A stretch of 27,790 nt of DNA, from assembly GCA_903927605.1 (NCBI GenBank), contig CAIYNT010000011.1:1-27790 (forward strand), given 5' to 3'. Positions 1 through 8,381 of this stretch are shown piece by piece; positions within the stretch are counted from its first letter, which is position 1; each line of letters begins with the position of its first letter. The notes under the pieces are model-generated. The model was given only the letters and a program-made list of their open reading frames with translations. It was not told the DNA's origin and made no database searches. The position numbers and the translations under genes are program-made. Source of the DNA: an uncultured Holophagaceae bacterium. GTDB taxonomy: Bacteria > Acidobacteriota > Holophagae > Holophagales > Holophagaceae.

Positions 1-87
1 CCGCCAGGAAGCTTCTCCGCACCCCCTCCGCACTTCCGGTCACCATCCGTCTGCCTTTCCATGTGCATCCAGGATAGCCTGCTGGTG

Positions 88-2166
88 ATGCCGACTCCCC
101 AGCCGAAAAGGCACCCCGAACTGACGCGCCTCTACGTGGCGGTGGGCTTGGGCGTATTGATCATCATGACCATCCTGGCCTACAAGACCGTGGGGAACCG
201 CATCGCCGAGGGCGGGCTGGACGCGCCCTCGCGCTGGGCCCTCGTCGCCCTGGGTCTGGCCAACGTGCTGGCCATCGGCACCCTGCTCTTCATCGTGGCC
301 CGCAGTGTGGCCAAGCTCTATTTCGAACGCAAGAGCGGCATCCTCGGCTCCCGTTTGCGCACCCGAGTGGTGCTGACCATCTTCAGCGTTTGCCTCGTGC
401 CGAGCCTGATCCTCTTCATGGTGGGCCGGAACTTCATCAACAAGAACGTGGAGCGCTGGTTCAGCCCCGAGACCGAAGTCGCCATCCGCGAGGGCCGGAA
501 GATGGCCGAGGATCTCCGGGCTGCGGCCCGGAGGCGGCTGGAGTTCGGCGTGGGGCGGCTGCTGGTTTCGGCCTCGGCTGAGCCGGCCGCCATCCGGGCT
601 GCCGCGGGCCTGGATTTCGTCGCCTTCCTCGGAGGGCATGGTGAGGGGTCGGTCAGGGCTTTGGATCTCGACCCGGCTTGCCCGCCACCGAACTTGGATT
701 CCTTGAATGGAGCGGGCCTTCAGGAGACCCGGGATGGCCTTTGGACGCTGCGCACGGTGCCTCGGGGCGATGGACTCTGGGTCGTGGGCGTTTTCATGCC
801 TCGCGAACAGCTGGATCGCGTGCTGGCCTTGGAGCAGCGGTTCAAGGAGAGCCAGCAGATACGGGCGGCCAAGGACACCCTGCAGACGCTGCCCCAGAGC
901 ACCTTCCTCTTCCTGACGCTGCTTACCCTCTTCTTTGCCGTATGGTCGGGTCTGGCCCTGGCGAAATCCCTCAGTGAGCCTATCCGCGCCCTGGCCAAGG
1001 CCGCGCAACGGGTGGGGGCCGGCGATCTTGAGGTGCAGCTGCCCGAGATGGGCGAGGATGAGCTGGCCTTCCTGGCCCGCACCTTCAACGCCATGACCCG
1101 CGATCTGAAGACCAACCGGGCGGACATCGAGGCCCAGGCCGCCCGCCTGGAGCAGCAGCGCGCCTACCTGGATCAGCTGCTGGCCGCGCTGCCCGTGGGC
1201 GTCATGAGCTGGCGGGCGGACGGCGAGCTGCGCACCTTCAACGCCGCTGCGCGAGCCTGGCTGGGCCTCGAAGCCTTCGACCTCTCCGAAACCCGCTGGG
1301 CGGCCATGGCTCCCCTGCCGCGTCTGGGCCGCCTGCCTGACTTGCTGGTGGCCGTGCGGGAATCCAAGCGGGGCGTCCAGGAGGAACTGCGCTTGGGTGG
1401 CGAAGGCGAGGGACGGCCCGTGCGCGCCATCCTCGAACCAATCACGGGTGGCGGCGTGCTGGCGGTGCTGGAGGACCTCTCCCTGCTGGCCCAGGCGGAG
1501 AAGCGGGCCGCTTGGCAGGAGGTGGCCCGGCGCATGGCCCACGAGGTGAAGAATCCGTTGACACCCATCCAGCTCACGGCCCAGCGTCTGTTGCGCCGCA
1601 ACCGCGAAGGCCGGCTGGATCCCGCCGCCATTCAGGAAGGAGCCGAGACCATCCTCGCGGAAGTGTCCAGCCTGTCGCGGCTGGTGGACAGCTTCAGCCG
1701 CTTCGCGCGCCTGCCCATCCCGCAGTTCTCGCCCTGCGATCCGGCGGATCTCTTGCGCCAGGTGGCCGCGCTCTATGGGCCGAACCATCCCGAGATCCGT
1801 TGGGTTCTCCGCCTGCCGGACACGCCGGTGTCGGCGCTGTGGGACGGCGACATGGTGAAGCGGGCGCTCATCAACTATGTGGATAACGCCGTGGCCGCCG
1901 TGGAGGGTAGGGGCTCGGTCCGGTTGTCCCTGTCCGTGGAGGGGGAGGCCCTGCGTTTCGATGTGGTGGATGACGGCGCGGGTGTGCCGGAAGCGGATCG
2001 TGGGCGGCTCTTCGAGCCCTACTTCTCCACGAAACGAAAGGGTACCGGCCTCGGTCTCGCCATCGTCCGCCGCATTGCCCACGATCATGGCGGCGACGCC
2101 CGCTACCAGCCCCTGGAACCTGGCAGCCGATTCAGCCTGATACTTCCCAAGGCGGTAGGAAAGTAG
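88..2166 (+). CDS. NtrY-like membrane sensor histidine kinase
   Basis: Membrane sensor kinase of the NtrY type (692 aa from this start). Two transmembrane helices lie in the first 75 residues and a third near 270-292 (FLFLTLLTLFFAVWSGLALA). They are followed by HAMP (about 295-345), a PAS-like segment (about 360-450), and HisKA with phospho-acceptor H485 in RMAHEVKNPLTPIQL. The HATPase_c domain shows its N box (INYVDNAVAAV, about 594), DDGAGV and GTGLGLAIVRR. It should autophosphorylate and pass phosphate to an NtrC-class regulator; the one at 11183-12562 is a candidate, but it is not adjacent and the pairing is a guess. An in-frame ATG at 61 adds nine residues and has no ribosome site. ATG 88 is preferred because AGGA lies upstream at 71-74, though the spacing is long and GTG 85 is also possible. 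The ligand is not evident. Confidence 0.9.
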   Translation: MPTPQPKRHPELTRLYVAVGLGVLIIMTILAYKTVGNRIAEGGLDAPSRWALVALGLANVLAIGTLLFIVARSVAKLYFERKSGILGSRLRTRVVLTIFSVCLVPSLILFMVGRNFINKNVERWFSPETEVAIREGRKMAEDLRAAARRRLEFGVGRLLVSASAEPAAIRAAAGLDFVAFLGGHGEGSVRALDLDPACPPPNLDSLNGAGLQETRDGLWTLRTVPRGDGLWVVGVFMPREQLDRVLALEQRFKESQQIRAAKDTLQTLPQSTFLFLTLLTLFFAVWSGLALAKSLSEPIRALAKAAQRVGAGDLEVQLPEMGEDELAFLARTFNAMTRDLKTNRADIEAQAARLEQQRAYLDQLLAALPVGVMSWRADGELRTFNAAARAWLGLEAFDLSETRWAAMAPLPRLGRLPDLLVAVRESKRGVQEELRLGGEGEGRPVRAILEPITGGGVLAVLEDLSLLAQAEKRAAWQEVARRMAHEVKNPLTPIQLTAQRLLRRNREGRLDPAAIQEGAETILAEVSSLSRLVDSFSRFARLPIPQFSPCDPADLLRQVAALYGPNHPEIRWVLRLPDTPVSALWDGDMVKRALINYVDNAVAAVEGRGSVRLSLSVEGEALRFDVVDDGAGVPEADRGRLFEPYFSTKRKGTGLGLAIVRRIAHDHGGDARYQPLEPGSRFSLILPKAVGK

Positions 2167-2274
2167 GTTGTGGGCTGTGGGTTGAAGGGGAGGCGGCCCT
2201 GCGGGCCGCGTCGATGGTTACCTGTGGGCTTGGCACAACGATGGTCGCTACTTTCCCACAGCCCACAGCCCACA
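2158..2274. repeat. Intergenic inverted-repeat cluster after the sensor kinase
   Basis: The spacer after the kinase holds several short inverted repeats. GGAAAGTAG (2158-2166) is matched by CTACTTTCC (2248-2256). TGTGGGCTGTGGG (2169-2181) is matched by CCCACAGCCCACA (2255-2267, and again in a 7-nt shifted register at 2262-2274). A perfect GCGGCCC-TGC-GGGCCGC hairpin lies at 2193-2209. The two longer pairs cannot form one collinear hairpin, so they give alternative foldings. There is no U-tract, so an intrinsic terminator is not certain. It separates convergent transcripts (kinase and apt operon). Confidence 0.5.
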
Positions 2275-2276
2275 GC

Positions 2277-2375
2277 CTAAAGCCTGCGGCGGCGCCGCCG
2301 CCGCAGCCAGATCCCTACCGGTCCCAGCACCAGCCAGGCCAGCAGCACGATCTTCACCAGTGGCGTCACGACCAT
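2277..2375 (-). CDS. Possible 32-residue single-helix membrane peptide
   Basis: A short reading frame downstream of apt on the same strand. It begins at ATG 2375 (or GTG 2369 after AGGG) and ends with TAG at 2277-2279. The translation is strikingly membrane-like: a lysine, then a hydrophobic stretch (KIVLLAWLVLGPVGIWL), then seven consecutive arginines and a final Leu. That is the layout of a one-helix peptide with a basic cytoplasmic tail (N-out/C-in by the positive-inside rule). No family is recognised. Against it: the ribosome site for ATG 2375 is poor, and the Arg run comes from a GCC/GGC-rich repeat that could be structural DNA. It would be expressed only if apt transcription reads through. 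The remaining bases between it and apt (2376-2502) show nothing recognisable. Confidence 0.4.
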   Translation of the reverse strand: MVVTPLVKIVLLAWLVLGPVGIWLRRRRRRRL

Positions 2376-2502
2376 CCCTGATCAGGCCCCAGATACGGGT
2401 TTGGCCCGGAGCTGGTGCGGGGGCGAGGGGGGACAAGGGACCCGCCGCCGCGAGCTTGCGAGGGGAGGCCGCTTGCGGCCGGGCGGCCCCCCCTCAGGAG
2501 TA

Positions 2503-3027
2503 TCAATACCGCAGCACACTGAAGACGGGTAGGCCTTCGACCTTCTCCCGGCCGGGGAGCGAGGTCAGCTCGATGAAGACCGTGAGCGCCACAGCCTGGG
2601 CGCCGGTGCGCTGCACCAGGCGCTGGGCGGCGGCGGCGGTGCCGCCGGTGGCCATGACATCGTCCACGATGAGCACGCGGTCACCGGCCTTGAAGGCATC
2701 CGTGTGGATCTCCAGGGCGTCCGTGCCGTATTCCAGCCCGTAAGGCTCGTCGAAGGTGGCCATGGGCAGCTTGCCGGGCTTGCGGGCGGGCACGAAGCCC
2801 ACACCCAGCTTCTGGGCCAGGGCGCTGCCGAAGATGAAGCCGCGGGATTCCAGGCCCAGCACATGGGTGGGCTGGAGGGTGAGGACCGGCTGGGCCATGG
2901 CTTCCACGGCTTCGCCGAAGGCCTCGGCATTCGCGAGCAGGGGCGTGATGTCGCGGAAGAGGATTCCCGGTTGCGGAAAGTCCGGCACGTCACGGACGTA
3001 GGAGCTGAGGGGGGCGGGGATGACCAT
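2503..3027 (-). CDS. apt: Adenine phosphoribosyltransferase
   Basis: Purine salvage enzyme joining adenine to PRPP to give AMP plus pyrophosphate in the cytoplasm. At 174 aa it is the usual length. The N-terminal VRDVPDFPQPGILFRDITPLL (about 11-31) is the family signature, and the PRPP-binding loop RVLIVDDVMATGGT sits at 117-130. The ATG at 3027 is preceded by AGGT in a usable position. It is the last of three minus-strand genes (surE, acyP, apt) with only two bases between acyP stop and apt start, so the three are almost certainly co-transcribed. Pairing with surE, a nucleotidase, fits a nucleotide salvage and turnover unit. Confidence 0.97.
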   Translation of the reverse strand: MVIPAPLSSYVRDVPDFPQPGILFRDITPLLANAEAFGEAVEAMAQPVLTLQPTHVLGLESRGFIFGSALAQKLGVGFVPARKPGKLPMATFDEPYGLEYGTDALEIHTDAFKAGDRVLIVDDVMATGGTAAAAQRLVQRTGAQAVALTVFIELTSLPGREKVEGLPVFSVLRY

Positions 3028-3029
3028 GG

Positions 3030-3302
3030 TTACCTGCGGATCTCAAATGGATGGGGAAGGGAGGATCGCATATCCGCATCCCCCCAGTCCAGCCGTGTGA
3101 CGGCCGCAAAGGTCGGGCCCAGGGTCAGCCGGGCCCGGAAGGTCAGCAAAGCGGCCTCCGGTCCTTCGGCCTCGCCACACAGGGTGTCATCGGGTTCGTT
3201 CCGGACCCATCCTGCCAGGTCGAGCCGCTGGGCCTCCCAGGCTGCAAAGCGCCTGAAGCCGACGCCCTGGACGCTGCCGTGGATCTGGAAGCTCACCCGC
3301 AT
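3030..3302 (-). CDS. acyP: Acylphosphatase
   Basis: Small enzyme (90 aa, the family size) that hydrolyses acyl phosphates such as acetyl or carbamoyl phosphate. The signature GSVQGVGFRRFAAWEAQ (9-25) contains the phosphate-binding loop and catalytic Arg17. GWVRNEPDDTL (31-41) carries catalytic Asn35. It starts at ATG 3302; its ribosome site GGAGGG overlaps the stop region of surE, which points to translational coupling. The middle gene of surE-acyP-apt. No truncation or missing key residue is visible. Confidence 0.95.
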   Translation of the reverse strand: MRVSFQIHGSVQGVGFRRFAAWEAQRLDLAGWVRNEPDDTLCGEAEGPEAALLTFRARLTLGPTFAAVTRLDWGDADMRSSLPHPFEIRR

Positions 3303-3306
3303 GCAA

Positions 3307-4056
3307 CTACCCTCCGAAAGCGGCGTCGAAATCGGCCTGTCGGGCCAGCGTCTCGGGACACCCCAGGTCCAGGCGCAGGGGCGTCACGCTGGCGAAGCCG
3401 CGGAAGACCGCTTCGGCATCGCTGCCAGGGGCCATGGCGTAAGTGGGTCCGGCGTCGCCGCCGATCCAGTAGTAGGGGGTGTTGCGAGGGTCTCTGCGGC
3501 GCTCCACCAGATCATGGTAGTCGCGGCTGTCCTGGCTGGTGAGCCGGAAGCCCCGGGGTTCGCCCTCGGGCAGGTTCACATTCCAGATGCGGCTGGCTGG
3601 CAGCTCCATGGCCTCCCAACGACCCAGGAACTGGGTGAGCCAGGGTTCCGCCAAGTCCAGGGATCCACCGGGGTGGATGGAGAAGGCCGCGGCCCGCGCG
3701 CCCTGGAGGCGCCCCTCGAAGGCGGCGCCCACGGTGCCCGAATAGAACACATCCTCGCCCAGGTTGAAGCCGTGGTTGACACCCGATAGCACCCAGTCAG
3801 GCTTCCGGCCCAGCACCTCGCAGACCGCCAGCAGCACACAATCCACTGGCGTCCCGTCACAGGCATAGCGGTCCGGGGCCACCTCGTTCAGGCGGAGGAT
3901 GTTGTGCAGGCTCAGGGCCGAGGAGATGGCCGAGCGGTTGCGGTCCGGGGCCACCGTGACCACCCGGCCGAAGGGGGCGGCGGCTCTGGCAAGGGCCGCC
4001 AGCCCCGGCGCCCAGAGGCCATCGTCGTTGGTGAGCAGGATCAAGCGTTCGGACAT
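3307..4056 (-). CDS. surE: 5'/3'-nucleotidase SurE
   Basis: Divalent-metal phosphatase acting on nucleoside monophosphates (survival protein E), 249 aa from this start. Metal-binding and active-site motifs are all present: LLTNDDG (Asp11-Asp12), NRSAIS (Ser42), SGVNHGFNLG (Asn94), and YSGTVGAAFEG further on. ATG 4056 gives the standard MSERLILLTNDDG opening. A GTG at 4083 would add nine residues unlike the family, so it is rejected. First gene of the surE-acyP-apt operon, divergent from the sigma factor at 4123 across a 66-bp spacer that must hold both promoters. No clear -35/-10 pair was found there. Confidence 0.96.
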   Translation of the reverse strand: MSERLILLTNDDGLWAPGLAALARAAAPFGRVVTVAPDRNRSAISSALSLHNILRLNEVAPDRYACDGTPVDCVLLAVCEVLGRKPDWVLSGVNHGFNLGEDVFYSGTVGAAFEGRLQGARAAAFSIHPGGSLDLAEPWLTQFLGRWEAMELPASRIWNVNLPEGEPRGFRLTSQDSRDYHDLVERRRDPRNTPYYWIGGDAGPTYAMAPGSDAEAVFRGFASVTPLRLDLGCPETLARQADFDAAFGG

Positions 4057-4122
4057 GGAGCCAGTGTACCCGGTGGGTCGCACCGGGATTCACTGTCAGG
4101 ATGGAATTCACCCCGTTGTTCC

Positions 4123-4707
4123 ATGAACCCAGACCTTCCAATGTCCCCTGCGCTGCCGATCCCCCTGGGGGAGAACTTGGCTGTGGAAGGTCGCGCCCTG
4201 ATCCTGGCCCGCTTGCGTGAAAGGATCGTGGCCTTCGCGGCATCCCGTTCTGCAGGCGCCCATGCAGAGGACCTGGCGCAGGAGGTAATGGTGCTGCTCC
4301 ATGAAAAGTACGGGCACCTCGATCGGATGGAAGACCTGGTCCCCCTGGCCTTCCAGATCCTGCGCTTCAAGCTGACAGCGCACCGCCGGAGGGCCGCCCG
4401 AAGAGGTGAGTACGACGCAGTGGATGTGGATGTTTTCCCTCCGGCTTCAGACGCACCGGATCCCGCGATGGTTCTGGAACGCAAGGAACTGCTGGCCCGG
4501 CTCATGGGCGGCATCGCCCGCCTGGGGGGACGCTGCCGGGAGCTGTTCCGCCTCAAGCTGCAGGGGCGCAGCTTCTCCGAGATCCAGGGGCTGATGGGCG
4601 CGGCCAGCCTGAACACCATCTACACCTGGGACCATCGCTGCCGGAAGCAGTTGCTCGAATTGTTGGGCGGGAGTTGGGAAGGTGCCGCCGGAAAGGGGAG
4701 GCCGTGA
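4123..4707 (+). CDS. ECF-type RNA polymerase sigma factor
   Basis: A 194-aa sigma-70 family factor with only regions 2 and 4. Region 2 spans roughly residues 15-90 (AHAEDLAQEVMVLLHEKYGHL, then LAFQILRFKLTAHRRRAAR). An acidic linker follows, then region 4 (about 125-180; RCRELFRLKLQGRSFSEIQ and a helix-turn-helix over SLNTIYTWDHRCRKQLLELL). It should direct transcription of a small regulon, probably including itself and the next genes. ATG 4123 is chosen; ATG 4141 is also possible and neither has a strong ribosome site. Its TGA overlaps the GTG of the next gene, a typical sigma/anti-sigma arrangement. The ECF subgroup cannot be assigned by eye. Confidence 0.88.
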   Translation: MNPDLPMSPALPIPLGENLAVEGRALILARLRERIVAFAASRSAGAHAEDLAQEVMVLLHEKYGHLDRMEDLVPLAFQILRFKLTAHRRRAARRGEYDAVDVDVFPPASDAPDPAMVLERKELLARLMGGIARLGGRCRELFRLKLQGRSFSEIQGLMGAASLNTIYTWDHRCRKQLLELLGGSWEGAAGKGRP

Positions 4708-5846
4708 ATCACGCCGAGGCCGAAAAGTTGTTGGGCGGTTATGCCACAGGGACGCTCACCGAGGCGGAGCGTCAGACACTCTTTGCCGCGGCTTTGGAGC
4801 GGCAGGATCTGTTTGATGCGCTGGCGGATGAGGAGGCCCTGCGCGAGCTGCTGTCGGATCCCGCGGCGAAGGCCCAGTTGCTCGCGGCACTATCGTCGAG
4901 CGCACCGCCGAAGGTCACCCCCTTCTGGCGCCACCCCGGACTGCTCGGTGTTGCAGCCGGTCTGATCGTGGCGGCCACCGCGGGACTGGCCTACCTGCAC
5001 AGCCCCGGCCAGGCACCTCCACCCCTGCGGCAGGAGGCTCCGAAGGCGATGGCCTCCGCGGCGCCGCCTGCGGCGCAGGTGCCGACCGTTCCCGCCGGGA
5101 AACCGGCGGCCGCGCCCCTGAAGGAAGCCTCCGTGCCTCCACCATCAATAACTGCAACACCCATGTTGCCGGCTCCGGCCGCCGGTGCCCCCGCCCCCGT
5201 CCGGGAGCATGGGACAGAGGCGAGGGAACTGGCCGAATACCACCGAGTGGAAGCTCAGGACAAGCTGGCCAAGAAGGTCGAAGCGCCCAGACCTGCCGCG
5301 GCGGCGGTGATGGAAGTGGTCCCCGCGCAGAAGGCCGCCTCAAGGGAACGCCTGGCAGAGGCCCGGGACCAATCGCCTCGAAGTGTGCCGGGTGGCGTGA
5401 TTGGTGGCGTGGCTGCTGGGATGGCCAAGGAGGGCGGTGTGGGGACGAACGCTGCGCTGCCTCCACCCCCCACAGCTCTGAAGGCGAAGGCTGAACGCCG
5501 GGATGCGGCGGTGGTCGCGAAGGCCGGGGTCAAGCCCACGTGGAGCCTGGTGCCGAAGCCGGATGGAGGCACTCAGGTCGAAGTGATCGCTCCCCGGGAC
5601 GCCCAGGTCGTCCTTCTCAAACGCGGACCTTCCGGCGTCGCCGTGCTGAAACTTCAACCCCAGACATCAGACCGAGTCGGCTTGATTCCATGGCGTGGCG
5701 AAGTCCACCTCGCCCCGGAAGATGTCCTGGATCTCTACCTGCTGAACGCCACCGTGGTCGATCCGACCCTGCTGCCAGAAACGGGCCCCGTGGATGGCTT
5801 CCGGGTCAGGATCCACCCTGGCGCGAAAAAAGATCCGAGGCCATGA
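4704..5846 (+). CDS. Membrane anti-sigma-like protein, Ala/Pro-rich
   Basis: A 380-aa protein that starts at GTG 4704, overlapping the sigma factor stop (GTGA) and preceded by GGGGAGG. The N-terminal 65 residues are acidic and helical (EKLLGGYATGTLTEAERQTL, then LFDALADEEALRELL). This resembles the anti-sigma domain of zinc-finger anti-sigma factors but without the His/Cys ligands. One membrane helix follows (LLGVAAGLIVAATAGLAYL, about 80-100). A long low-complexity Ala/Pro/Lys linker with a Gly/Val patch (GGVIGGVAAGMAKEGGVG) leads to a C-terminal folded-looking segment of about 100 residues. The topology puts the anti-sigma part inside and the tail in the periplasm. The function is inferred from position and layout; the C-terminal domain is not recognised. 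Confidence 0.72.
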   Translation: MNHAEAEKLLGGYATGTLTEAERQTLFAAALERQDLFDALADEEALRELLSDPAAKAQLLAALSSSAPPKVTPFWRHPGLLGVAAGLIVAATAGLAYLHSPGQAPPPLRQEAPKAMASAAPPAAQVPTVPAGKPAAAPLKEASVPPPSITATPMLPAPAAGAPAPVREHGTEARELAEYHRVEAQDKLAKKVEAPRPAAAAVMEVVPAQKAASRERLAEARDQSPRSVPGGVIGGVAAGMAKEGGVGTNAALPPPPTALKAKAERRDAAVVAKAGVKPTWSLVPKPDGGTQVEVIAPRDAQVVLLKRGPSGVAVLKLQPQTSDRVGLIPWRGEVHLAPEDVLDLYLLNATVVDPTLLPETGPVDGFRVRIHPGAKKDPRP

Positions 5847-5917
5847 AAGGGATCTGATCCCCGCGGCATTCCCTCCTGAACCGCGCCCTGCCGGCGCGGC
5901 CCACTCGGGAGGAACCC

Positions 5918-8293
5918 ATGTCGCTGCGCCGGTCCACCACCACCCTGCTCGCCTGCTGCGCCGGGCTTGCCGCGTCCTTCCAGGGGGACGCCCAGGCCCG
6001 CAGTCGGCCCACACCGGTGCAGCTGAGGCAACCCGTGGAGGGCGAGGCGGACACCACGCACTCTCCGTACTTTTTCGTGAAGAGCGATGACACCACCGTG
6101 GATCAGCTGCCCCTGAAGACCACGTCGGCCAAGGTGGCCATTTCCGGTGTCATCGCCGACGTGAAGGTCACCCAGGTCTACCGCAACACCGGCACCAGGC
6201 CCTTGGAAGCCATCTACGTATTCCCGGGATCGACCCGCTCGGCGGTCTACGGCATGACCATGACCATCGGCGAGCGGGTGCTCAAGGCACAGATCAAGGA
6301 GCGCGGCCAGGCTCGCACCGACTATGAGCAGGCGAAGCAGCAGGGCAGGAGCGCTTCGCTGCTGGAGCAGCAGCGGCCCAACGTGTTCCAGATGAACGTG
6401 GCGAACATCTTGCCCGGCGATGAAATCCGAGTGGAGCTGTCGTACACCGAATTGCTGGTGCCGACGGAAGGCACGTACGCCTTCGTCTACCCCACGGTGG
6501 TGGGGCCGCGCTACGCCAGCAAGGCCGGCACGGATTCCAGCACTGGCGAACCCTGGGTGGCCAACCCCTACACCCATGCGGGCGAAAAACCGGCGACCAC
6601 CTTCGATCTCGAGGTGAAGCTGTCGGCGGGCCTGCCCATCCAGCGCATGGCCTGCGATACCCACAGGACTTCCATCGCCTATGACGGAAGGTCCGAAGCC
6701 ACGCTGCGCCTGGATCCCGGTGAGGCCCAGGGGGGCAACCGCGATGTCATCGTGAAGTACCAGCTGGCGGGCGGCGCGGTGCAGTCGGGCCTGCTGCTGG
6801 ATCAAGGAAAGGAGGAAAACACCTTCCTGCTCATGGCCCAGCCGCCCAAACGCGTGATGCCCAAGGATCTGCCGCCCCGCGAATTCGTCTTCATCATGGA
6901 TGTCTCCGGCAGCCAGATGGGCTTCCCCATCGAGGTGTCGAAGGTGCTCATGCAGGAGATGATCCAGGGGCTGCGGCCCCAGGATCTGTTCAATGTCATG
7001 GTCTTCGAGGGCAGCTCGGCGCTCTGGTCGCCCGCTTCCCAGCACGCCACGCCGGAGAACGCGCAGCAGGCCCTGGCCTTTGTGCGGGCACAGAATGGCG
7101 GGGGTGGCACGGAGCTGGGCAGCGCCATGCGGCGGGCCCTGGGCCTGCCCCGCGTGCCCGGCATCTCGCGCACCTTCGTGGTGTCCACGGATGGCTACGT
7201 CAGCGCCGACGGCCAGGTCTTCGACATCATCCGGAAGAACCTGGGCTCGGCGAACCTCTTTACCTTCGGCATCGGCTCCTCCGTGAACCGGCACCTCATC
7301 GAGGGCATGGCCCACGCGGGGCAGGGCGAGGCTTTCGTCATCACCAAGGCCGAGCAGGCCGCCGCCGAGGCTGAGCGGTTCCGAGCCTACGTCAGTTCGC
7401 CTGTGCTCACGAACCTGAAGCTCACCACCAACGGCTTCCACATCCAGGACCTCGAGCCCCTGCAGCTGCCGGATGTCTTGGCGGACCGCCCAGTGCTCTG
7501 CCTCGGCAAGTGGACTGGCGAGGCCAAGGGCACGGTCACGCTGTCCGGCCTGAGTGGCGCCGGGCCCTGGAGCCAGACGTTTGAAGTCGGCAAGGTCCGG
7601 GACCGAGATCACAGCGCCCTGCGCCAGCTCTGGGCCCGCCAGCGCATCCAGATGTTGTCGGACTATGACCAGTTCGGCCAGGATCGGGACCGAAAGGCGG
7701 AGGTCACGCGGCTGGGCCTCGCCTACCATCTGCTGACGGCCTACACGTCCTTTGTGGCCGTGGACACGCAGGTGCGCAACACCGGCGGATCCACCACCGT
7801 CACCCAGCCCCTGCCCCTGTCCGAGGGCGTGTCCGATGCGGCTGTGGGCGGCCTGCCCGGTAGTGTCATCGGTAGGGTGGTCGGGGGTTCGATGGCCTGT
7901 GCACCCGCGCCCATGATGAAGCGTTCCGCCCCTGCTTCCGCGGCTATCGAAGTGATGGCTGAGGACAAGGTGGCCCGGCAAGAGAAGGCAAAGGAGGAGG
8001 CTTCCACCCTTCGCGTCCGGTCCTTCTCCGGCATCACGGGCACCTCGGATCCAGCCTCCCTCCATCACGAAGTGGAAGCGCGCCTCATGGATCCCGCCTT
8101 GACCGCCGCCCTGTCGGGGCTGCCCTCCGGAACGACGCTGATCCTGAAGGTGGATGGGTTGGGGCAGGTGGTGTCGGTGACCTTCAGCTGCTCCTTCCCG
8201 GGAGCAGCTAGGGCGAAGGCCCTGCTCACCGTCTGGCGCCTGCGGAGCTGGACCGGCGGCGTGGGGGGTCACATCGAATTCACGTTGGGCTGA
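5918..8293 (+). CDS. Secreted VIT and von Willebrand A domain protein
   Basis: A 791-aa exported protein with a clear ribosome site (GGGAGGAACCC before ATG). The N-terminus MSLRRSTTTLLACCAGLAAS is a signal sequence, either SPase I type (cut near AQA) or a weak lipobox LLAC. The VIT domain covers about 40-185 (VTQVYRNTGTRPLEAIYVFP; QIKERGQARTDYEQAKQQG; NVANILPGDEIRVELSYTE). The vWA domain covers about 322-490 with an intact MIDAS motif D328-V-S-G-S (FIMDVSGSQMGFPIEVS), a later GGGGTELGSAM loop and STDGYVS. Gly/Val-rich and Ala/Lys/Glu-rich linkers lead to a C-terminal segment (about 705-791) with LILKVDGLGQVVSV and LRSWTGGVGGHIEFTL. That segment resembles the AgmX/PglI or TonB-like C-terminal module. 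It follows the sigma/anti-sigma pair by 71 bases and is probably their co-transcribed effector. It has no sortase signal. Confidence 0.88.
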   Translation: MSLRRSTTTLLACCAGLAASFQGDAQARSRPTPVQLRQPVEGEADTTHSPYFFVKSDDTTVDQLPLKTTSAKVAISGVIADVKVTQVYRNTGTRPLEAIYVFPGSTRSAVYGMTMTIGERVLKAQIKERGQARTDYEQAKQQGRSASLLEQQRPNVFQMNVANILPGDEIRVELSYTELLVPTEGTYAFVYPTVVGPRYASKAGTDSSTGEPWVANPYTHAGEKPATTFDLEVKLSAGLPIQRMACDTHRTSIAYDGRSEATLRLDPGEAQGGNRDVIVKYQLAGGAVQSGLLLDQGKEENTFLLMAQPPKRVMPKDLPPREFVFIMDVSGSQMGFPIEVSKVLMQEMIQGLRPQDLFNVMVFEGSSALWSPASQHATPENAQQALAFVRAQNGGGGTELGSAMRRALGLPRVPGISRTFVVSTDGYVSADGQVFDIIRKNLGSANLFTFGIGSSVNRHLIEGMAHAGQGEAFVITKAEQAAAEAERFRAYVSSPVLTNLKLTTNGFHIQDLEPLQLPDVLADRPVLCLGKWTGEAKGTVTLSGLSGAGPWSQTFEVGKVRDRDHSALRQLWARQRIQMLSDYDQFGQDRDRKAEVTRLGLAYHLLTAYTSFVAVDTQVRNTGGSTTVTQPLPLSEGVSDAAVGGLPGSVIGRVVGGSMACAPAPMMKRSAPASAAIEVMAEDKVARQEKAKEEASTLRVRSFSGITGTSDPASLHHEVEARLMDPALTAALSGLPSGTTLILKVDGLGQVVSVTFSCSFPGAARAKALLTVWRLRSWTGGVGGHIEFTLG

Positions 8294-8303
8294 AGGCCTG
8301 TGT

Positions 8304-8344
8304 CCCTTCGGGAAGGGCATGCGCCTCCCCATCTGGGGAGGCGC
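8304..8344 (+). terminator. Tandem GC-rich hairpins after the VIT/vWA gene
   Basis: Two hairpins immediately after the stop codon: CCCTT-CGGG-AAGGG (8304-8317) and a perfect 10-bp stem GCGCCTCCCC-ATCT-GGGGAGGCGC (8321-8344). There is no U-tract, so termination may be weak or factor-assisted; an RNA 3'-end protecting role is equally possible. The position argues that the downstream methyltransferase starts after, not inside, this structure. Confidence 0.65.
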
Positions 8345-8381
8345 GCTGGCGCAGGACCCGGATGGACCTATCCTCGTACCC

